NCBI RefSeq assembly: GCF_002933815.1
Contig: NZ_BEYR01000002.1
Location: 124,001 to 188,000 of the forward strand
From: Sphingobacterium sp. HMA12
GTDB taxonomy: Bacteria > Bacteroidota > Bacteroidia > Sphingobacteriales > Sphingobacteriaceae
Direction of reading: 5' to 3'
DNA length: 64,000 nucleotides
Positions 1 through 8,974 of the stretch are shown in pieces. The translations under genes and the position numbers were made by a program. The notes under the pieces were generated by a model. The model was not told where the DNA came from. It did no database searches and saw only the letters and a list, made by a program, of their open reading frames with translations. The stretch's first letter is position 1; the number at the start of each line of letters is the position of its first letter.

Positions 1-59
1 TGGTGCATCTGGACAAACTGGATACCGTATACGCTCCTTGGTGGCGGGAAGTCAATTAA
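1..59 (+). CDS. C-terminal tail of an upstream gene (partial)
   Basis: The third forward frame is open from the window edge to a TAA at 57-59 and reads ...HLDKLDTVYAPWWREVN. The stop lies one base before the stop of the convergent glycosyltransferase gene. That tight tail-to-tail packing recurs in this window (ung, rhomboid/yifB, fcl), so a real gene end is likely. Only 18 residues are visible, too few to name a family. Confidence 0.45.
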   Translation, partial: VHLDKLDTVYAPWWREVN

Positions 60-60
60 A

Positions 61-1299
61 TTAGAGCTTGTTCTTTTCAGCAATCCAAAGCGACATATAT
101 TTTGTACTCTGTACAGTGTGATGCAGGAGGATCTGGCTGATAAAATTCTGTTGCCGATGTTTGTCCAGCTGCACTTTAAGTAAGGATAGGTTGGTCATAA
201 AATCTGCTTGATATTTGCGTTTTTCGTAGCGTTCGTTGATGATACGAATACCATTGCCTTGCGCTGTTTTCCAGGCAACCTTGTCGTTATAAAGCGCCAT
301 GGCTTTTTGGCAGAAAGCTTCTGGGGTATCTTCAATAAAACCATTCCAGGATAGATTGCCCTTCATCGCCTCAGCACCAATGGATGTCGTGACCGAGGGG
401 GTGCCAGTATGCATGGCATCGATAAATTTGCCTTTCACTCCGGCGCCAAATTGGATCGGCGCAATCAATAGTCTGTAGTTGGACATGGTGTCCTTTGCAG
501 AGTCTGCTCTCCCCTTGATATGAAAATTTTCTTTTGGATTATGTAACTGAAGTACTTTTTGTGTCGGATATGCCCCATAGATATGTAACTCTACTTTTGG
601 GAGCATTTTACGAAGAACTGGCCAAATTGTTGTCTTTAGGTATTGCACGGTGTGCCAGTTGGGCTCGTGGATGAAGTTGCCGATGAAGAGCAAATCTTTT
701 CGCTCTTCAAAAGGTTTCCAAGCACGGGTGTCTTCAACGGTAATCTCACTTTCAAGAAAAGGGAGATAATATAAAATGTCGGGTGAAATGCGAAATACTT
801 CTGTAAGAATTTTCATTTCAGACTCTGAGATAATTAAAGATAGATCACAACGCAATATGGAGGCAATCTCCCGCTTTGCCGTGTCTGTAAACAATTCCTG
901 AAAGGAAAAATCGTCTTTATTTTTGACGCAGGTTTGCCGTGCCTGTCGTAAGAAATGGAGATCCTCGGTGTCGAGTACCCGAAGTGCACTAGGGCATTGC
1001 TGAGCCACCCTCCAGCCATATTGCTCCTCGACCATAAACCTGTCGAATATAACAATATCAGGTTGTAGCTGTATAATAAACTCGTCAAAACTATCGTTAT
1101 TGAGCTCAATAGCTTGTTCGATAACACCTTGTGACTTTAATGGTGCGCTATAGGGAGATTTGGCTGCTGCAGAGGCAAAAGTAATTTGATAAGAACGATC
1201 CAGGAATGTCTCGATCAGTTGCATCATCCGAAAACCGGCGGCTGATGATGTTGGTTCTGGCCAAACCAGTCCGATGAACAATACCCTTTTCTCTTTCAT
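61..1299 (-). CDS. Glycosyltransferase, GT4-like
   Basis: A 412-residue protein with the two-domain layout of GT-B glycosyltransferases. The N-terminus starts with a Rossmann-type strand (VLFIGLVWPEP). The C-terminal half has LFIGNFIHEPNW at the start of the second domain, and GAGVKGKFIDAMHTGTPSV matches the donor-sugar-binding loop of GT4 enzymes. There is no signal peptide or membrane segment, so it should act in the cytoplasm on an activated sugar and a lipid-linked or surface-glycan acceptor. The substrate cannot be read from the sequence. The ATG at 1299 opens directly into the first beta strand. The gene stands alone, convergent with the partial gene at the window edge and divergent from the MprF-like gene. 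Confidence 0.8.
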   Translation of the reverse strand: MKEKRVLFIGLVWPEPTSSAAGFRMMQLIETFLDRSYQITFASAAAKSPYSAPLKSQGVIEQAIELNNDSFDEFIIQLQPDIVIFDRFMVEEQYGWRVAQQCPSALRVLDTEDLHFLRQARQTCVKNKDDFSFQELFTDTAKREIASILRCDLSLIISESEMKILTEVFRISPDILYYLPFLESEITVEDTRAWKPFEERKDLLFIGNFIHEPNWHTVQYLKTTIWPVLRKMLPKVELHIYGAYPTQKVLQLHNPKENFHIKGRADSAKDTMSNYRLLIAPIQFGAGVKGKFIDAMHTGTPSVTTSIGAEAMKGNLSWNGFIEDTPEAFCQKAMALYNDKVAWKTAQGNGIRIINERYEKRKYQADFMTNLSLLKVQLDKHRQQNFISQILLHHTVQSTKYMSLWIAEKNKL

Positions 1300-1421
1300 G
1301 GGTGAAAATTACTGATTAATGTCAAAAGAATTGACGAAAACTTAACAATTTGTCATTTTGAAACGATTAGCTTTATTTCGTGTTTATTATACGGTACGGT
1401 TATTAGACAATAAACGATAAT

Positions 1422-4016
1422 ATGGGCAAGACTATTGTTCAACGCATTAGACATTTTTCACCAAAAACCTATTGGAAGGAACTAATAGCTGTTTTGGTTA
1501 TTTTATTAGCTTTCGTTTTTTTTAGAAATGAAAGGAAAGAACTCGCCGCCATTATTCCACAGTTAAAAGCAGCAGATCTAACCTGGGTTTCGGTCGGCAT
1601 CTGTATAACCCTGCTCTATGTCCTATTGCAAGGTGTGATGTACGTGCAGAGTTTCAAAGCCATTGGTCTCTCGATCAATTTGAAAATTGCCATAGATCTA
1701 TTCTTAAAAAGAAATCTGCTCAGTGTATTTCTTCCTGCGGGCGGAATTAGCTCGCTCGCTTATACAACTACCCAGTTGCGGAAGCGGAATCTAAATACGA
1801 CACAAATTCATCAAGCAGGCGCGCTGTATGGGTATGTGGGACTGTTAACTGTCTTTATGATTGGTGTGCCAGTCATATTGTATACAATTTGGGATAATAA
1901 GAATTTTGGTGATGCCTGGGTTTCACTGTTAATTTTGGGTATACTGCTGGGTATTGTATTCTGGCTCGTATGGTCTTTCCGTACACATAAAGGGATTTAC
2001 CGTTGGGTAGAATTAAAATTTCCTGCTGTTGCCTCCAATATAGACGAGATATTTTCTGGGGAAGTAAAAATGAGATATCTCCTCGGTACTGTATTGGCGT
2101 CAATGGTTGTTGAGTGTTGTGGGATAGCCCATGCTTTTGTCAGCATGTATGCGCTGGGCTTAGATCATTCCTTTGAAGCAGCGGCTATCGCCTATACCGT
2201 TTCAGTGGTTTTAATGATCGTATCACCTTTTTTAAGAGGTTTAGGTGCCGTGGAATTAACCATGCTGTACATCTTCAAGGCTTATGGCTACGGTCAGGCA
2301 GAAGGCTTGGGAATAACCATTCTTTATCGCGTATTTGAATTTTGGTTGCCGCTATTGTTGGGCTTGATCGCTTTCGCCTGGCGCGGTAGACAGCTTTTGG
2401 CGCGTGTAGGGCCAGCGCTGCTGATCTTCTTCTTGGGTATGGTCAATATTGTTTCGGTGCTGACGCCGCCTTTGGCTGATCGCATGAAGCTAGATCGGTT
2501 TTATTTACCCCTTGAAGCGATCCATGCATCCAAGTTTATGGTTTTTGTTCTAGGAGTAGGTTTGTTGGTTACATCGGCTTATTTGATCAAAGGTTTTCGT
2601 GTAGCCTTTTGGATCGCTGTTGTTTTTAGTGCGCTCTCGTTATTTGGACATGTGTTTAAAGCGTTGGATTATGAAGAGGCATCGGTGGCCTTAATGACGC
2701 TCGTTTTCTTGGGGATCAGTTATAAGGAATACCCAATTAAAAGCAATATTCGCTGGGTGAGGATCGGGTTTGTAACATTCGTCGTTGCATTGGTCGGGGT
2801 CTGTTTATTTGACGTATTGAGCTTCTACTTTATCGATAAGCAACATTTTGGAGTCGAATTTACTTGGCGGCAATCCATTTATCATACCGCAAAAAGCTTT
2901 TTGTTGTTTGCTGATGACGATCTGATGCCACATACCAATTTTGGGCAGGAATTCTTACGCATTACACAGGTCCTGGGGATTTTTTGCTGGTTTCTTCTGA
3001 TCTACGCGCTTGCTCGCCCACGTCTGATCGCAGATGAGGATTCTAGTAAATCCGAACGTGAACGGGCGCAACAGCTACTGGATGAATTCGGACAGTCTCC
3101 CATGGACTTTTTCAAACTCGGGAAAGACAAATATCTTTTTTTCTCTGAGATTTCCGAAGGGTTTACCGCCTATAGATTGGCGAATGAGTTTGCCATAGTA
3201 TTGGATGAGCCGGTATGTGAACAGGGGGATAAGGAGGAGCTTGTCGAGGAGTTCGATCGTTATTGTTATGCCAATGGGTTAAAAGCAATTTATTATCGGG
3301 TCGATGAAAACAGCCTGGTTCATTTCTCATCGCTTCGCAAGCAAAAGATCATCATTGGGCAAGAAGCTGTTTTGGAATTGGAAACATTTACGCTCGAAGG
3401 AAAAGAGCGTAAATCATTGCGCAATGGACTGAATGCAATCCAGAAAAAGGGATTTACAACCACAGTGTTAAAGGCTCCGCAGTGTGCAGCAGTCCTTCAC
3501 GAACTTCAGGTTATTTCAGATGAATGGCTAAGAGAATTCGATAAAAAAGAAATGGTCTTTTCCCAAGGAATGTTCAATACCGCAGAACTGATCGAACAGG
3601 ATATCATTGTGCTTAAAAATGAAAGCGGTAAAATCGTCGCTTTCTTGAACGTCATCCCCGATTATGCCAAAGATGAATGCACTTATGATATGATCCGAAA
3701 ATCAGTAGAAGCACCGGGCGGAAGCATGGATGCGTTGCTCGTGGAGATGATCAATTATGCAAAAGCTCAAAAATATAGTTACCTGAACCTAGGAATGGTT
3801 CCGATGACGGGGTTGGAAGCAACAGTGAGTCCTGCAGAAAAGATTATGAAATTTGCGTCAACGCGACTTGGAAATTTTAAACATTACCACAGCTTACGTG
3901 ACTTTAAAGAGAAGTATGCGACTTTTTGGGAAAACAAATACCTTATCTTTGATAATGATTTTGATCTGATACAGCTTCCGGTTGCGTTAGTTAAAGTGAT
4001 GAAACCGAATGATTAG
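1422..4016 (+). CDS. mprF: MprF-like phosphatidylglycerol aminoacyltransferase/flippase
   Basis: An 864-residue membrane protein with the MprF architecture. Roughly residues 20-540 hold many hydrophobic helices (flippase/UPF0104-type region). From about residue 555 there is a cytoplasmic DUF2156 synthase domain with SLRNGLNAIQKKGF and, near residue 785, YLNLGMVPMTG. In the family the C-terminal domain moves an amino acid, usually lysine, from aminoacyl-tRNA to phosphatidylglycerol, and the membrane part flips the product outward, giving resistance to cationic peptides. The amino acid used here cannot be predicted. A periplasmic VirJ/AcvB-like hydrolase follows 39 bp downstream, as in the lpiA-acvB pair of Agrobacterium. 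A TAGCTTTA element at 1368-1375 may be a degenerate -7 box. Confidence 0.85.
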   Translation: MGKTIVQRIRHFSPKTYWKELIAVLVILLAFVFFRNERKELAAIIPQLKAADLTWVSVGICITLLYVLLQGVMYVQSFKAIGLSINLKIAIDLFLKRNLLSVFLPAGGISSLAYTTTQLRKRNLNTTQIHQAGALYGYVGLLTVFMIGVPVILYTIWDNKNFGDAWVSLLILGILLGIVFWLVWSFRTHKGIYRWVELKFPAVASNIDEIFSGEVKMRYLLGTVLASMVVECCGIAHAFVSMYALGLDHSFEAAAIAYTVSVVLMIVSPFLRGLGAVELTMLYIFKAYGYGQAEGLGITILYRVFEFWLPLLLGLIAFAWRGRQLLARVGPALLIFFLGMVNIVSVLTPPLADRMKLDRFYLPLEAIHASKFMVFVLGVGLLVTSAYLIKGFRVAFWIAVVFSALSLFGHVFKALDYEEASVALMTLVFLGISYKEYPIKSNIRWVRIGFVTFVVALVGVCLFDVLSFYFIDKQHFGVEFTWRQSIYHTAKSFLLFADDDLMPHTNFGQEFLRITQVLGIFCWFLLIYALARPRLIADEDSSKSERERAQQLLDEFGQSPMDFFKLGKDKYLFFSEISEGFTAYRLANEFAIVLDEPVCEQGDKEELVEEFDRYCYANGLKAIYYRVDENSLVHFSSLRKQKIIIGQEAVLELETFTLEGKERKSLRNGLNAIQKKGFTTTVLKAPQCAAVLHELQVISDEWLREFDKKEMVFSQGMFNTAELIEQDIIVLKNESGKIVAFLNVIPDYAKDECTYDMIRKSVEAPGGSMDALLVEMINYAKAQKYSYLNLGMVPMTGLEATVSPAEKIMKFASTRLGNFKHYHSLRDFKEKYATFWENKYLIFDNDFDLIQLPVALVKVMKPND

Positions 4017-4055
4017 TATCATCTTGAGCGTTATTCAGCAAGTAATACTATTTCG

Positions 4056-4724
4056 ATGAAAAAATTGACCATTTTATGTATAATCGGCTGCGTGGCATTT
4101 CATGCTTTCGCGCAACAACGTTTGATCGAGATGAAATATTGGAACAACAAAACGGTATTGCCGCTTGTGCTTTATTTAAGTGGAGACGGTGGTTTCAATT
4201 CTTTTTCGAATAAGATCTGTCAGTTAATTGCCGATGCCGGATACGCTGTGGCTGCGATTGATTCCAAGAACTATTTTTGGAAGAAAAAAACACCTAAGGA
4301 TATCGCTACGGATATGTCAAATACACTCAAAAATCTGATGTTGTCACGACAGAATCACCAGCTTTTTATTGTGGGATATTCGTTTGGGGCTGATGCTGTA
4401 CCTTTCATCATCAATCGTGTCGACCCTCAAATAAAGAAAAATGTGCGTAGCATTGTGTTATTGGAGCCATCGGTATCGACCGATCTGGAGATACATATTG
4501 CCGATATTTTGGGTAGAAGCAGCACCAAACGCAGCCTTGATGTAGTTGCTGAGATAAACCGGATAGAAGGTGTCAAAACAAGCGTGGTGTTAGGAGATGA
4601 TGCGGCTGAATTTCCGGTAAAAAAGATTACTTTAAAAAACTTTAATAAGAAATATCTTTCGGGCGGACATCATTTTAGCGGAAATGCGGAGCAGGTCGTT
4701 AAAACAACATTATCTCTTTTTTGA
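4056..4724 (+). CDS. Periplasmic VirJ/AcvB-like alpha/beta hydrolase
   Basis: A 222-residue protein with a signal peptide (MKKLTILCIIGCVAFHAFAQ, cleavage after the AFA-Q region). The mature part starts with a strand and LSGDGGFNSF. It has a GYSFGADAVPF nucleophile elbow (G-x-S-x-G, Ser near residue 109) and ends with GGHHFSGN, which supplies a plausible catalytic His. This pattern matches the VirJ domain of AcvB/VirJ proteins. The Agrobacterium AcvB protein, encoded beside a lysyl-phosphatidylglycerol synthase, hydrolyses lysyl-phosphatidylglycerol. Here the gene sits directly after an MprF-like gene on the same strand, so the same job is a fair inference but is not shown. It is a single-domain form, like VirJ rather than the longer AcvB. 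Confidence 0.75.
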   Translation: MKKLTILCIIGCVAFHAFAQQRLIEMKYWNNKTVLPLVLYLSGDGGFNSFSNKICQLIADAGYAVAAIDSKNYFWKKKTPKDIATDMSNTLKNLMLSRQNHQLFIVGYSFGADAVPFIINRVDPQIKKNVRSIVLLEPSVSTDLEIHIADILGRSSTKRSLDVVAEINRIEGVKTSVVLGDDAAEFPVKKITLKNFNKKYLSGGHHFSGNAEQVVKTTLSLF

Positions 4725-4766
4725 TATTTCTTATCCTAGATCAAATAAATTACGAAATGGAGCCGC

Positions 4767-4774
4767 TATTTTTG
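4767..4774 (+). promoter_or_regulatory. Bacteroidota -7 element for the LLM oxidoreductase
   Basis: TATTTTTG fits TAnnTTTG and lies 25 bases before the ATG at 4800. No clear -33 TTG at the right distance was seen. Confidence 0.5.
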
Positions 4775-4799
4775 AATTAGTTTTAAATAGAGAAGACAA

Positions 4800-5840
4800 A
4801 TGGAATTAGGAATAGGAATGTTTGGTGACTCCAGGATAGATCCCGGTACAGGTCAGATCCAGGCGCCACAGGATAGAATGAAAGAAATAATCGAAGAAAT
4901 CAAACTGATGGATGAGGTTGGATTGTATTTCTTTGGTATCGGTGAACATCATCGGGCAGATTATGCCGTTGCAGCTCCGGAGATCATATTGGCTGCTGCT
5001 GCTACAGTGACAAAGGACATCAAGTTGGGCAGTGCTGTTTCCGTATTGAGTTCGGCAGACCCCGTCAAATTATTTCAGGATTTTGCGACAGTTGATCTTT
5101 TGTCCGATGGTCGGGCCGAGCTAATGGCAGGCAGGGGTTCATTTATTGAGTCATTTCCACTCTTTGGATATGACCTAAAGGATTATTCAGATTTGTTTGA
5201 AGAGAAATTGGAATTATTACTCCGGTTGAATAAGCAGAATCCAGTTACCTGGCGCGGAAATTTTAGGGCTCCTTTGATCAATCAGGAGATTTTTCCACGG
5301 CCAAAGAACGGATCTTTGCCGATCTGGGTTGCAGTAGGAGGTACCACATCATCTGTTATTCGTGCCGGAAAACTCGGTTTGCCGGTTATGTTTGCTATTA
5401 TCGGTGGTATGTACGAAAATTTCGACCATTTATTTGAGCTATACCGCCAGGCGTATGAAGATAATGGGCACGATATGTCAAAATTTCAGGTCGGGGTGCA
5501 TATGCACGCCTTTTTTGGGAATAACAGTGGACAGATTGCAGATTACTATTATCCCATCTACTCGGCACAGATGGATCGTGTTGGAGCTAGCCGCGGATGG
5601 CCACCTTATCAGCGCACACAATATGATTTTGGCAGGTCTTCAAGGGGGCATCTTATTGTTGGCGATGCTGAATATGCTGTAGATAAAATTTTGGCAATCC
5701 ATGAAAAATTTGGATTGACGCGTTTCTCGGCACATATGGATGTTGGCGCACCAGGACACAAGGAGATGTTGCGGTCAATTGAAATTTATGGCGAGAAAAT
5801 AGCGCCTAAAATTAGAGCGGTACTTAATAAAGATCGCTAA
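4800..5840 (+). CDS. LLM-class flavin-dependent oxidoreductase
   Basis: A 346-residue protein of the luciferase-like monooxygenase fold. It opens with MELGIGMFGDSR and has IKLMDEVGLYFFGIGEHHR, the short helix/EHH motif of bacterial luciferase relatives. TVDLLSDGRAELMAGRGSF is the usual flavin-proximal strand, and PIWVAVGGTTSSVIRAGKLGLPVMFAI is also typical. The enzyme would use reduced FMN or F420-like flavin in the cytoplasm. The substrate is unknown, and many such genes in Bacteroidota are named only by class. It has its own promoter and no evident operon partner. Confidence 0.85.
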   Translation: MELGIGMFGDSRIDPGTGQIQAPQDRMKEIIEEIKLMDEVGLYFFGIGEHHRADYAVAAPEIILAAAATVTKDIKLGSAVSVLSSADPVKLFQDFATVDLLSDGRAELMAGRGSFIESFPLFGYDLKDYSDLFEEKLELLLRLNKQNPVTWRGNFRAPLINQEIFPRPKNGSLPIWVAVGGTTSSVIRAGKLGLPVMFAIIGGMYENFDHLFELYRQAYEDNGHDMSKFQVGVHMHAFFGNNSGQIADYYYPIYSAQMDRVGASRGWPPYQRTQYDFGRSSRGHLIVGDAEYAVDKILAIHEKFGLTRFSAHMDVGAPGHKEMLRSIEIYGEKIAPKIRAVLNKDR

Positions 5841-5878
5841 AGGACACATTATCATTTTTTTTAAGCAGAGATATTCCC

Positions 5879-5886
5879 TACCTTTG
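5879..5886 (+). promoter_or_regulatory. Bacteroidota -7 element for miaE
   Basis: TACCTTTG fits TAnnTTTG and lies 26 bases upstream of the miaE ATG at 5913. Confidence 0.55.
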
Positions 5887-5912
5887 TCAATAAAATTATT
5901 TTAGATAGCAAG

Positions 5913-6494
5913 ATGCTTGGACTTAAGTTGTTGACAGATCCGCGATGGGCAAATATCGCAGAAGGAAATTTGGAAGAGATCTTGACAGATCATGCGTGGT
6001 GTGAACAAAAGGCCGCTTCAAATGCAATATCCTTGATCACAAACAACTCAGAGCACGAGGATTTGGTTCATGAATTGACAGCTATAGCCATTGAAGAGAT
6101 GGAGCATTTCAAAATGGTTATTGACATTATCAAAGAGCGGGGCTATACATTGGGTCGCGAGCGGAAAGATGACTATGTCGGTCAACTGATGAAATTTTCC
6201 AAAAAGGATGGTAGCCGGAATATGGCGTTTATCGACAGACTATTATTTGCTGCAATGATTGAAGCGCGTAGCTGTGAGCGATTTAGGGTCTTGTCCCAAA
6301 ATATCCAAGATCAGGAGCTTGCTCAATTTTATTACGACCTGATGGTTTCAGAAGCGAATCATTATACAACTTTCCTGAATTTTGCAAGGAAATATTCCGT
6401 AGATGTCGATGTGGAAAAACGCTGGAAAGAGTGGTTGGATTTTGAAGGTAAATTGATCCAGTCTTACGGAAATAAAGAAGCCATACATGGCTAA
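5913..6494 (+). CDS. miaE: tRNA-(ms2io6A)-hydroxylase MiaE
   Basis: A 193-residue protein, the usual MiaE length, made of helices that carry diiron ligands. Visible motifs are DHAWCEQKAASNAISL, AIEEMEHFKMV (E-x-x-H), MIEARSCERFRVL and SEANHYTTFL (E-x-x-H). MiaE hydroxylates the isopentenyl side chain of ms2i6A at position 37 of tRNAs, using a non-haem diiron centre and oxygen. MiaA and MiaB, which make the substrate, are not in the window. The gene has its own promoter and a strong terminator, so it appears monocistronic, with the RNA methylase gene rlmN just downstream. Confidence 0.9.
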   Translation: MLGLKLLTDPRWANIAEGNLEEILTDHAWCEQKAASNAISLITNNSEHEDLVHELTAIAIEEMEHFKMVIDIIKERGYTLGRERKDDYVGQLMKFSKKDGSRNMAFIDRLLFAAMIEARSCERFRVLSQNIQDQELAQFYYDLMVSEANHYTTFLNFARKYSVDVDVEKRWKEWLDFEGKLIQSYGNKEAIHG

Positions 6495-6539
6495 AGAACA
6501 GCAAATCTACCTATTTTAAAACACATACATAACAGTTGT

Positions 6540-6571
6540 CCCGTTCTATTTTCTTTAGAACGGGATTTTTT
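6540..6571 (+). terminator. Rho-independent terminator after miaE
   Basis: The stem CCCGTTCTA (6540-6548) pairs perfectly with TAGAACGGG (6556-6564). A 7-nt loop separates them and a T-rich tract follows. A possible TTG start for the next gene at 6570 lies in this tract and is therefore unlikely. Confidence 0.85.
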
Positions 6572-6587
6572 GTCACTTAATTATTCT

Positions 6588-6595
6588 TATCTTTG
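6588..6595 (+). promoter_or_regulatory. -7 element for rlmN, almost touching the start codon
   Basis: TATCTTTG fits TAnnTTTG and ends four bases before the GTG at 6600. Transcription would start at about the GTG, giving a leaderless mRNA. Confidence 0.6.
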
Positions 6596-6599
6596 TACC

Positions 6600-7670
6600 G
6601 TGATTGAAAAAAGTAAAATAATAGATATCAGGAGTTTGTCTTTGAGTCAGATCAAAGATCAACTGACCGCGTTGGGTGAACAAGGTTTTCGTGCAAAGCA
6701 GATTTATGAGTGGATATGGGAAAAATCTTGTACAGATTTTGATCAAATGAGTAATTTGAGTAAGGCCCTGCGTGAAAAGCTGAAGGAAAATTTTACGATC
6801 AATGCAGTCAAAGTTAAAGAATCACAAATCAGTTCGGACAAAACCATTAAAAGCAGCTTTAGGCTTTATGACGGTAATATCATAGAGGGTGTATTAATTC
6901 CGGCACCTGAACGCATGACTGCCTGTGTGAGTTCGCAGGTCGGCTGTAGCCTGACCTGTAAATTTTGTGCAACAGGTTATATGGATCGAAAACGTAATCT
7001 TAATGCAGATGAAATTTATGACCAAGTGGTCCTTATCAGTAAGCAGGCTGAGGAAAACTATGGTCAGCCTTTGACAAATATTGTTTATATGGGCATGGGG
7101 GAGCCGCTATTGAATTACGCCAATATGATGAAGTCTGTTGAACGGATCACCGCTCCAGACGGCCTTAATATGGCTGCGAAACGAATCACTGTGTCAACAG
7201 CCGGTATTGCGAAAATGATCAAGAAACTAGGAGACGATCAGGTACGTTTTAACCTTGCTCTTTCGCTACATGCGGCAAATGATAAAAAGCGTAATGAGAT
7301 TATGCCAATCAATGAGCAGAACTCCTTAACTGCATTAGCTGAAGCGCTAAAATACTTTTATGCGAAGACAAAGAGTCCGATAACATTTGAATATATTGTA
7401 TTCAATAATTTCAATGACGAGTTGGAGGACGCCAAGGAGCTTGCTAAATTTTGTAAGCATGTCCCCTGTAAAGTAAATTTGATTGAATACAACCCAATTG
7501 CTCTGGCCGACTTCCTGAATGCCGAAGCCGACAAGATAGACGTATTTGCGAATTACCTAAAAAGTCAGGGAATCATCACCAATGTAAGACGAAGCCGGGG
7601 GAAAGATATTGATGCGGCTTGCGGACAATTGGCCATAAAAGATAAGGATAAGGAAACTTCGGAAGCTTAG
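6600..7670 (+). CDS. rlmN: 23S rRNA (adenine2503-C2)/tRNA methyltransferase RlmN
   Basis: A radical-SAM protein with the motif CSLTCKFC (C-x3-C-x2-C, near residue 115) that binds the 4Fe-4S cluster. An N-terminal helical domain recognises RNA (GFRAKQIYEWIWEKS). NLALSLHAANDKKRNEIMP is characteristic, and the C-terminal DIDAACGQLA supplies the methyl-carrying cysteine. RlmN makes 2-methyladenosine at A2503 of 23S rRNA and A37 of some tRNAs. I start it at GTG 6600 (356 residues). The frame extends back to a TTG at 6570, but that lies inside the miaE terminator and upstream of the -7 box, whereas IEKSKIIDIRSLS aligns with usual RlmN N-termini. Confidence 0.92.
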   Translation: MIEKSKIIDIRSLSLSQIKDQLTALGEQGFRAKQIYEWIWEKSCTDFDQMSNLSKALREKLKENFTINAVKVKESQISSDKTIKSSFRLYDGNIIEGVLIPAPERMTACVSSQVGCSLTCKFCATGYMDRKRNLNADEIYDQVVLISKQAEENYGQPLTNIVYMGMGEPLLNYANMMKSVERITAPDGLNMAAKRITVSTAGIAKMIKKLGDDQVRFNLALSLHAANDKKRNEIMPINEQNSLTALAEALKYFYAKTKSPITFEYIVFNNFNDELEDAKELAKFCKHVPCKVNLIEYNPIALADFLNAEADKIDVFANYLKSQGIITNVRRSRGKDIDAACGQLAIKDKDKETSEA

Positions 7671-7718
7671 TTTGAAAGATTGTTGGTATCTTTAGCTAAG
7701 GAAGTTACCTATATCTAT

Positions 7719-8420
7719 ATGCAGTTTGATCTACGGAATATCCTTGGGGATTTTGTGTCCATATTCTTTCCCAAAGAATGTGCCTGTTGTGGTTGTGCAC
7801 TTAAATATCAGGAAAAATACGTTTGTATTGCCTGCGATTTCCATTTGCCTTATACCAATTTTCATACTTATTCGGATAACGATACCGCTAGGCAGCTCTG
7901 GGGCAAAGCGCCTATAGAAGAGGCCTGCTCTTTTTTGCTGCTGCAAAAGGGGAGCCGTGTGGAGCAGCTAATTTACCAGATCAAATATAATAATCAACCA
8001 TTTTTGGCCGAATATTTTGGCTATCAATATGGTTTAAAGCTACTGGAATCAGAACGATATCGCGATTTGTCCGCTATTGTTCCGATACCGCTACACCCAA
8101 GCAAACTCCGGAAAAGGGGGTACAACCAATCGGATTATTTTGGACGCGGGCTGTCACGGGCAATGCATATCCCTTTATGGGAAGAAGTACTGTTCCGTAA
8201 ACGGGCAACCCTTACGCAAACAGGAAAGGATCGCCTAGCGCGTTATGAAAATGTGGAAGACATCTTTATCTGCAAAGAACTTTCAATGCCGCAAGATGCA
8301 CATATTTTACTCGTTGATGATGTCCTTACAACCGGTGCAACAATTGTCTCGGCCGCAATTACCCTGCAGGAATTCCTGGGATGCAAAGTGTCTGTAGCAA
8401 CCTTGGCCCGAGCTCAATAG
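7719..8420 (+). CDS. comF: ComF-family phosphoribosyltransferase-like protein
   Basis: About 233 residues from the ATG at 7719; upstream TTG codons in frame are less likely starts. The N-terminus has a zinc-ribbon-like cysteine set (PKECACCGCAL...YVCIACDFHLP). The middle has IVPIPLHPSKLRKRGYNQSDYFGRGLS, and the C-terminus has the phosphoribosyltransferase PRPP loop ILLVDDVLTTGATIVSAA. ComF proteins act in DNA uptake for natural transformation in some bacteria, and in others (GntX) the role is unclear. The gene follows rlmN after 48 bp on the same strand and may be read from the rlmN promoter. Confidence 0.85.
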   Translation: MQFDLRNILGDFVSIFFPKECACCGCALKYQEKYVCIACDFHLPYTNFHTYSDNDTARQLWGKAPIEEACSFLLLQKGSRVEQLIYQIKYNNQPFLAEYFGYQYGLKLLESERYRDLSAIVPIPLHPSKLRKRGYNQSDYFGRGLSRAMHIPLWEEVLFRKRATLTQTGKDRLARYENVEDIFICKELSMPQDAHILLVDDVLTTGATIVSAAITLQEFLGCKVSVATLARAQ

Positions 8421-8450
8421 TTTTTATTCGATAGCAAAGTTTACTACCAA

Positions 8451-8834
8451 TCAGTGCCTTCTGTTTACATAATTCAACAGGTAGGCAAATCCAGCCATAC
8501 CAATCCCTACAGAATCAGCAAATAAATCCCACCAGTCACCACTACGGTAAGTAAAAATATAAAGCTGAAGTAATTCCGTTAATCCTGCAAATAGAAAACC
8601 TAAAAAAGAGACAATAAATATGGGTAACCAGCGTGTTGGTTTTCCGCTAAATTGTTGGATAACACCGTTGTACATAAGGGTGCAAAAAACAAAAAACATG
8701 CCCGCATGAACGAGTTTATCCATTCCGGGGTAGCTGGGAACTGTATCAAAGTTATTTCCGGGGAGCGTACATAAAACAATGACTATGATGGCCCAAATAA
8801 AACACCATTTATAGTCTAGTAGGATTTTAATCAT
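8451..8834 (-). CDS. VanZ-family small membrane protein
   Basis: A 127-residue protein with about four hydrophobic helices. It carries the VanZ-type motif LPGNNF...YPGMDKLVHAGMFFVFCTLMYNG and, late in the chain, ELLQLYIFTYRSGDWWDLFADSVGIGMAG, which fits the conserved D-x-x-x-N/S-x-x-G block. VanZ relatives are inner-membrane proteins, and one member gives low-level teicoplanin resistance. The general function is unknown. The gene converges with comF (30 bp between the stops). Confidence 0.75.
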   Translation of the reverse strand: MIKILLDYKWCFIWAIIVIVLCTLPGNNFDTVPSYPGMDKLVHAGMFFVFCTLMYNGVIQQFSGKPTRWLPIFIVSFLGFLFAGLTELLQLYIFTYRSGDWWDLFADSVGIGMAGFAYLLNYVNRRH

Positions 8835-8936
8835 GGGGATAAATATCCAAAAATTTCTTGATAGAAGTGAAATGTAAATAATTTTTAAAAATTATTTGTC
8901 TAATAATCAGTGTGTTAATATATTTTGTTTGTTTTG

Positions 8937-8974
8937 TATGGTACTATGTATTGCATGGTACCATAAAATACATA
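8937..8974. promoter_or_regulatory. Nested inverted repeats, likely PadR operator
   Basis: Two perfect inverted repeats interleave over the padR promoter. TATGGTAC (8937-8944) pairs with GTACCATA (8958-8965). TATGTAT (8945-8951) pairs with ATACATA (8968-8974). The second repeat ends directly before the -7 box. PadR-family proteins often bind ATGT/ACAT-type dyads in their own promoters, so self-repression is inferred. Confidence 0.55.
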
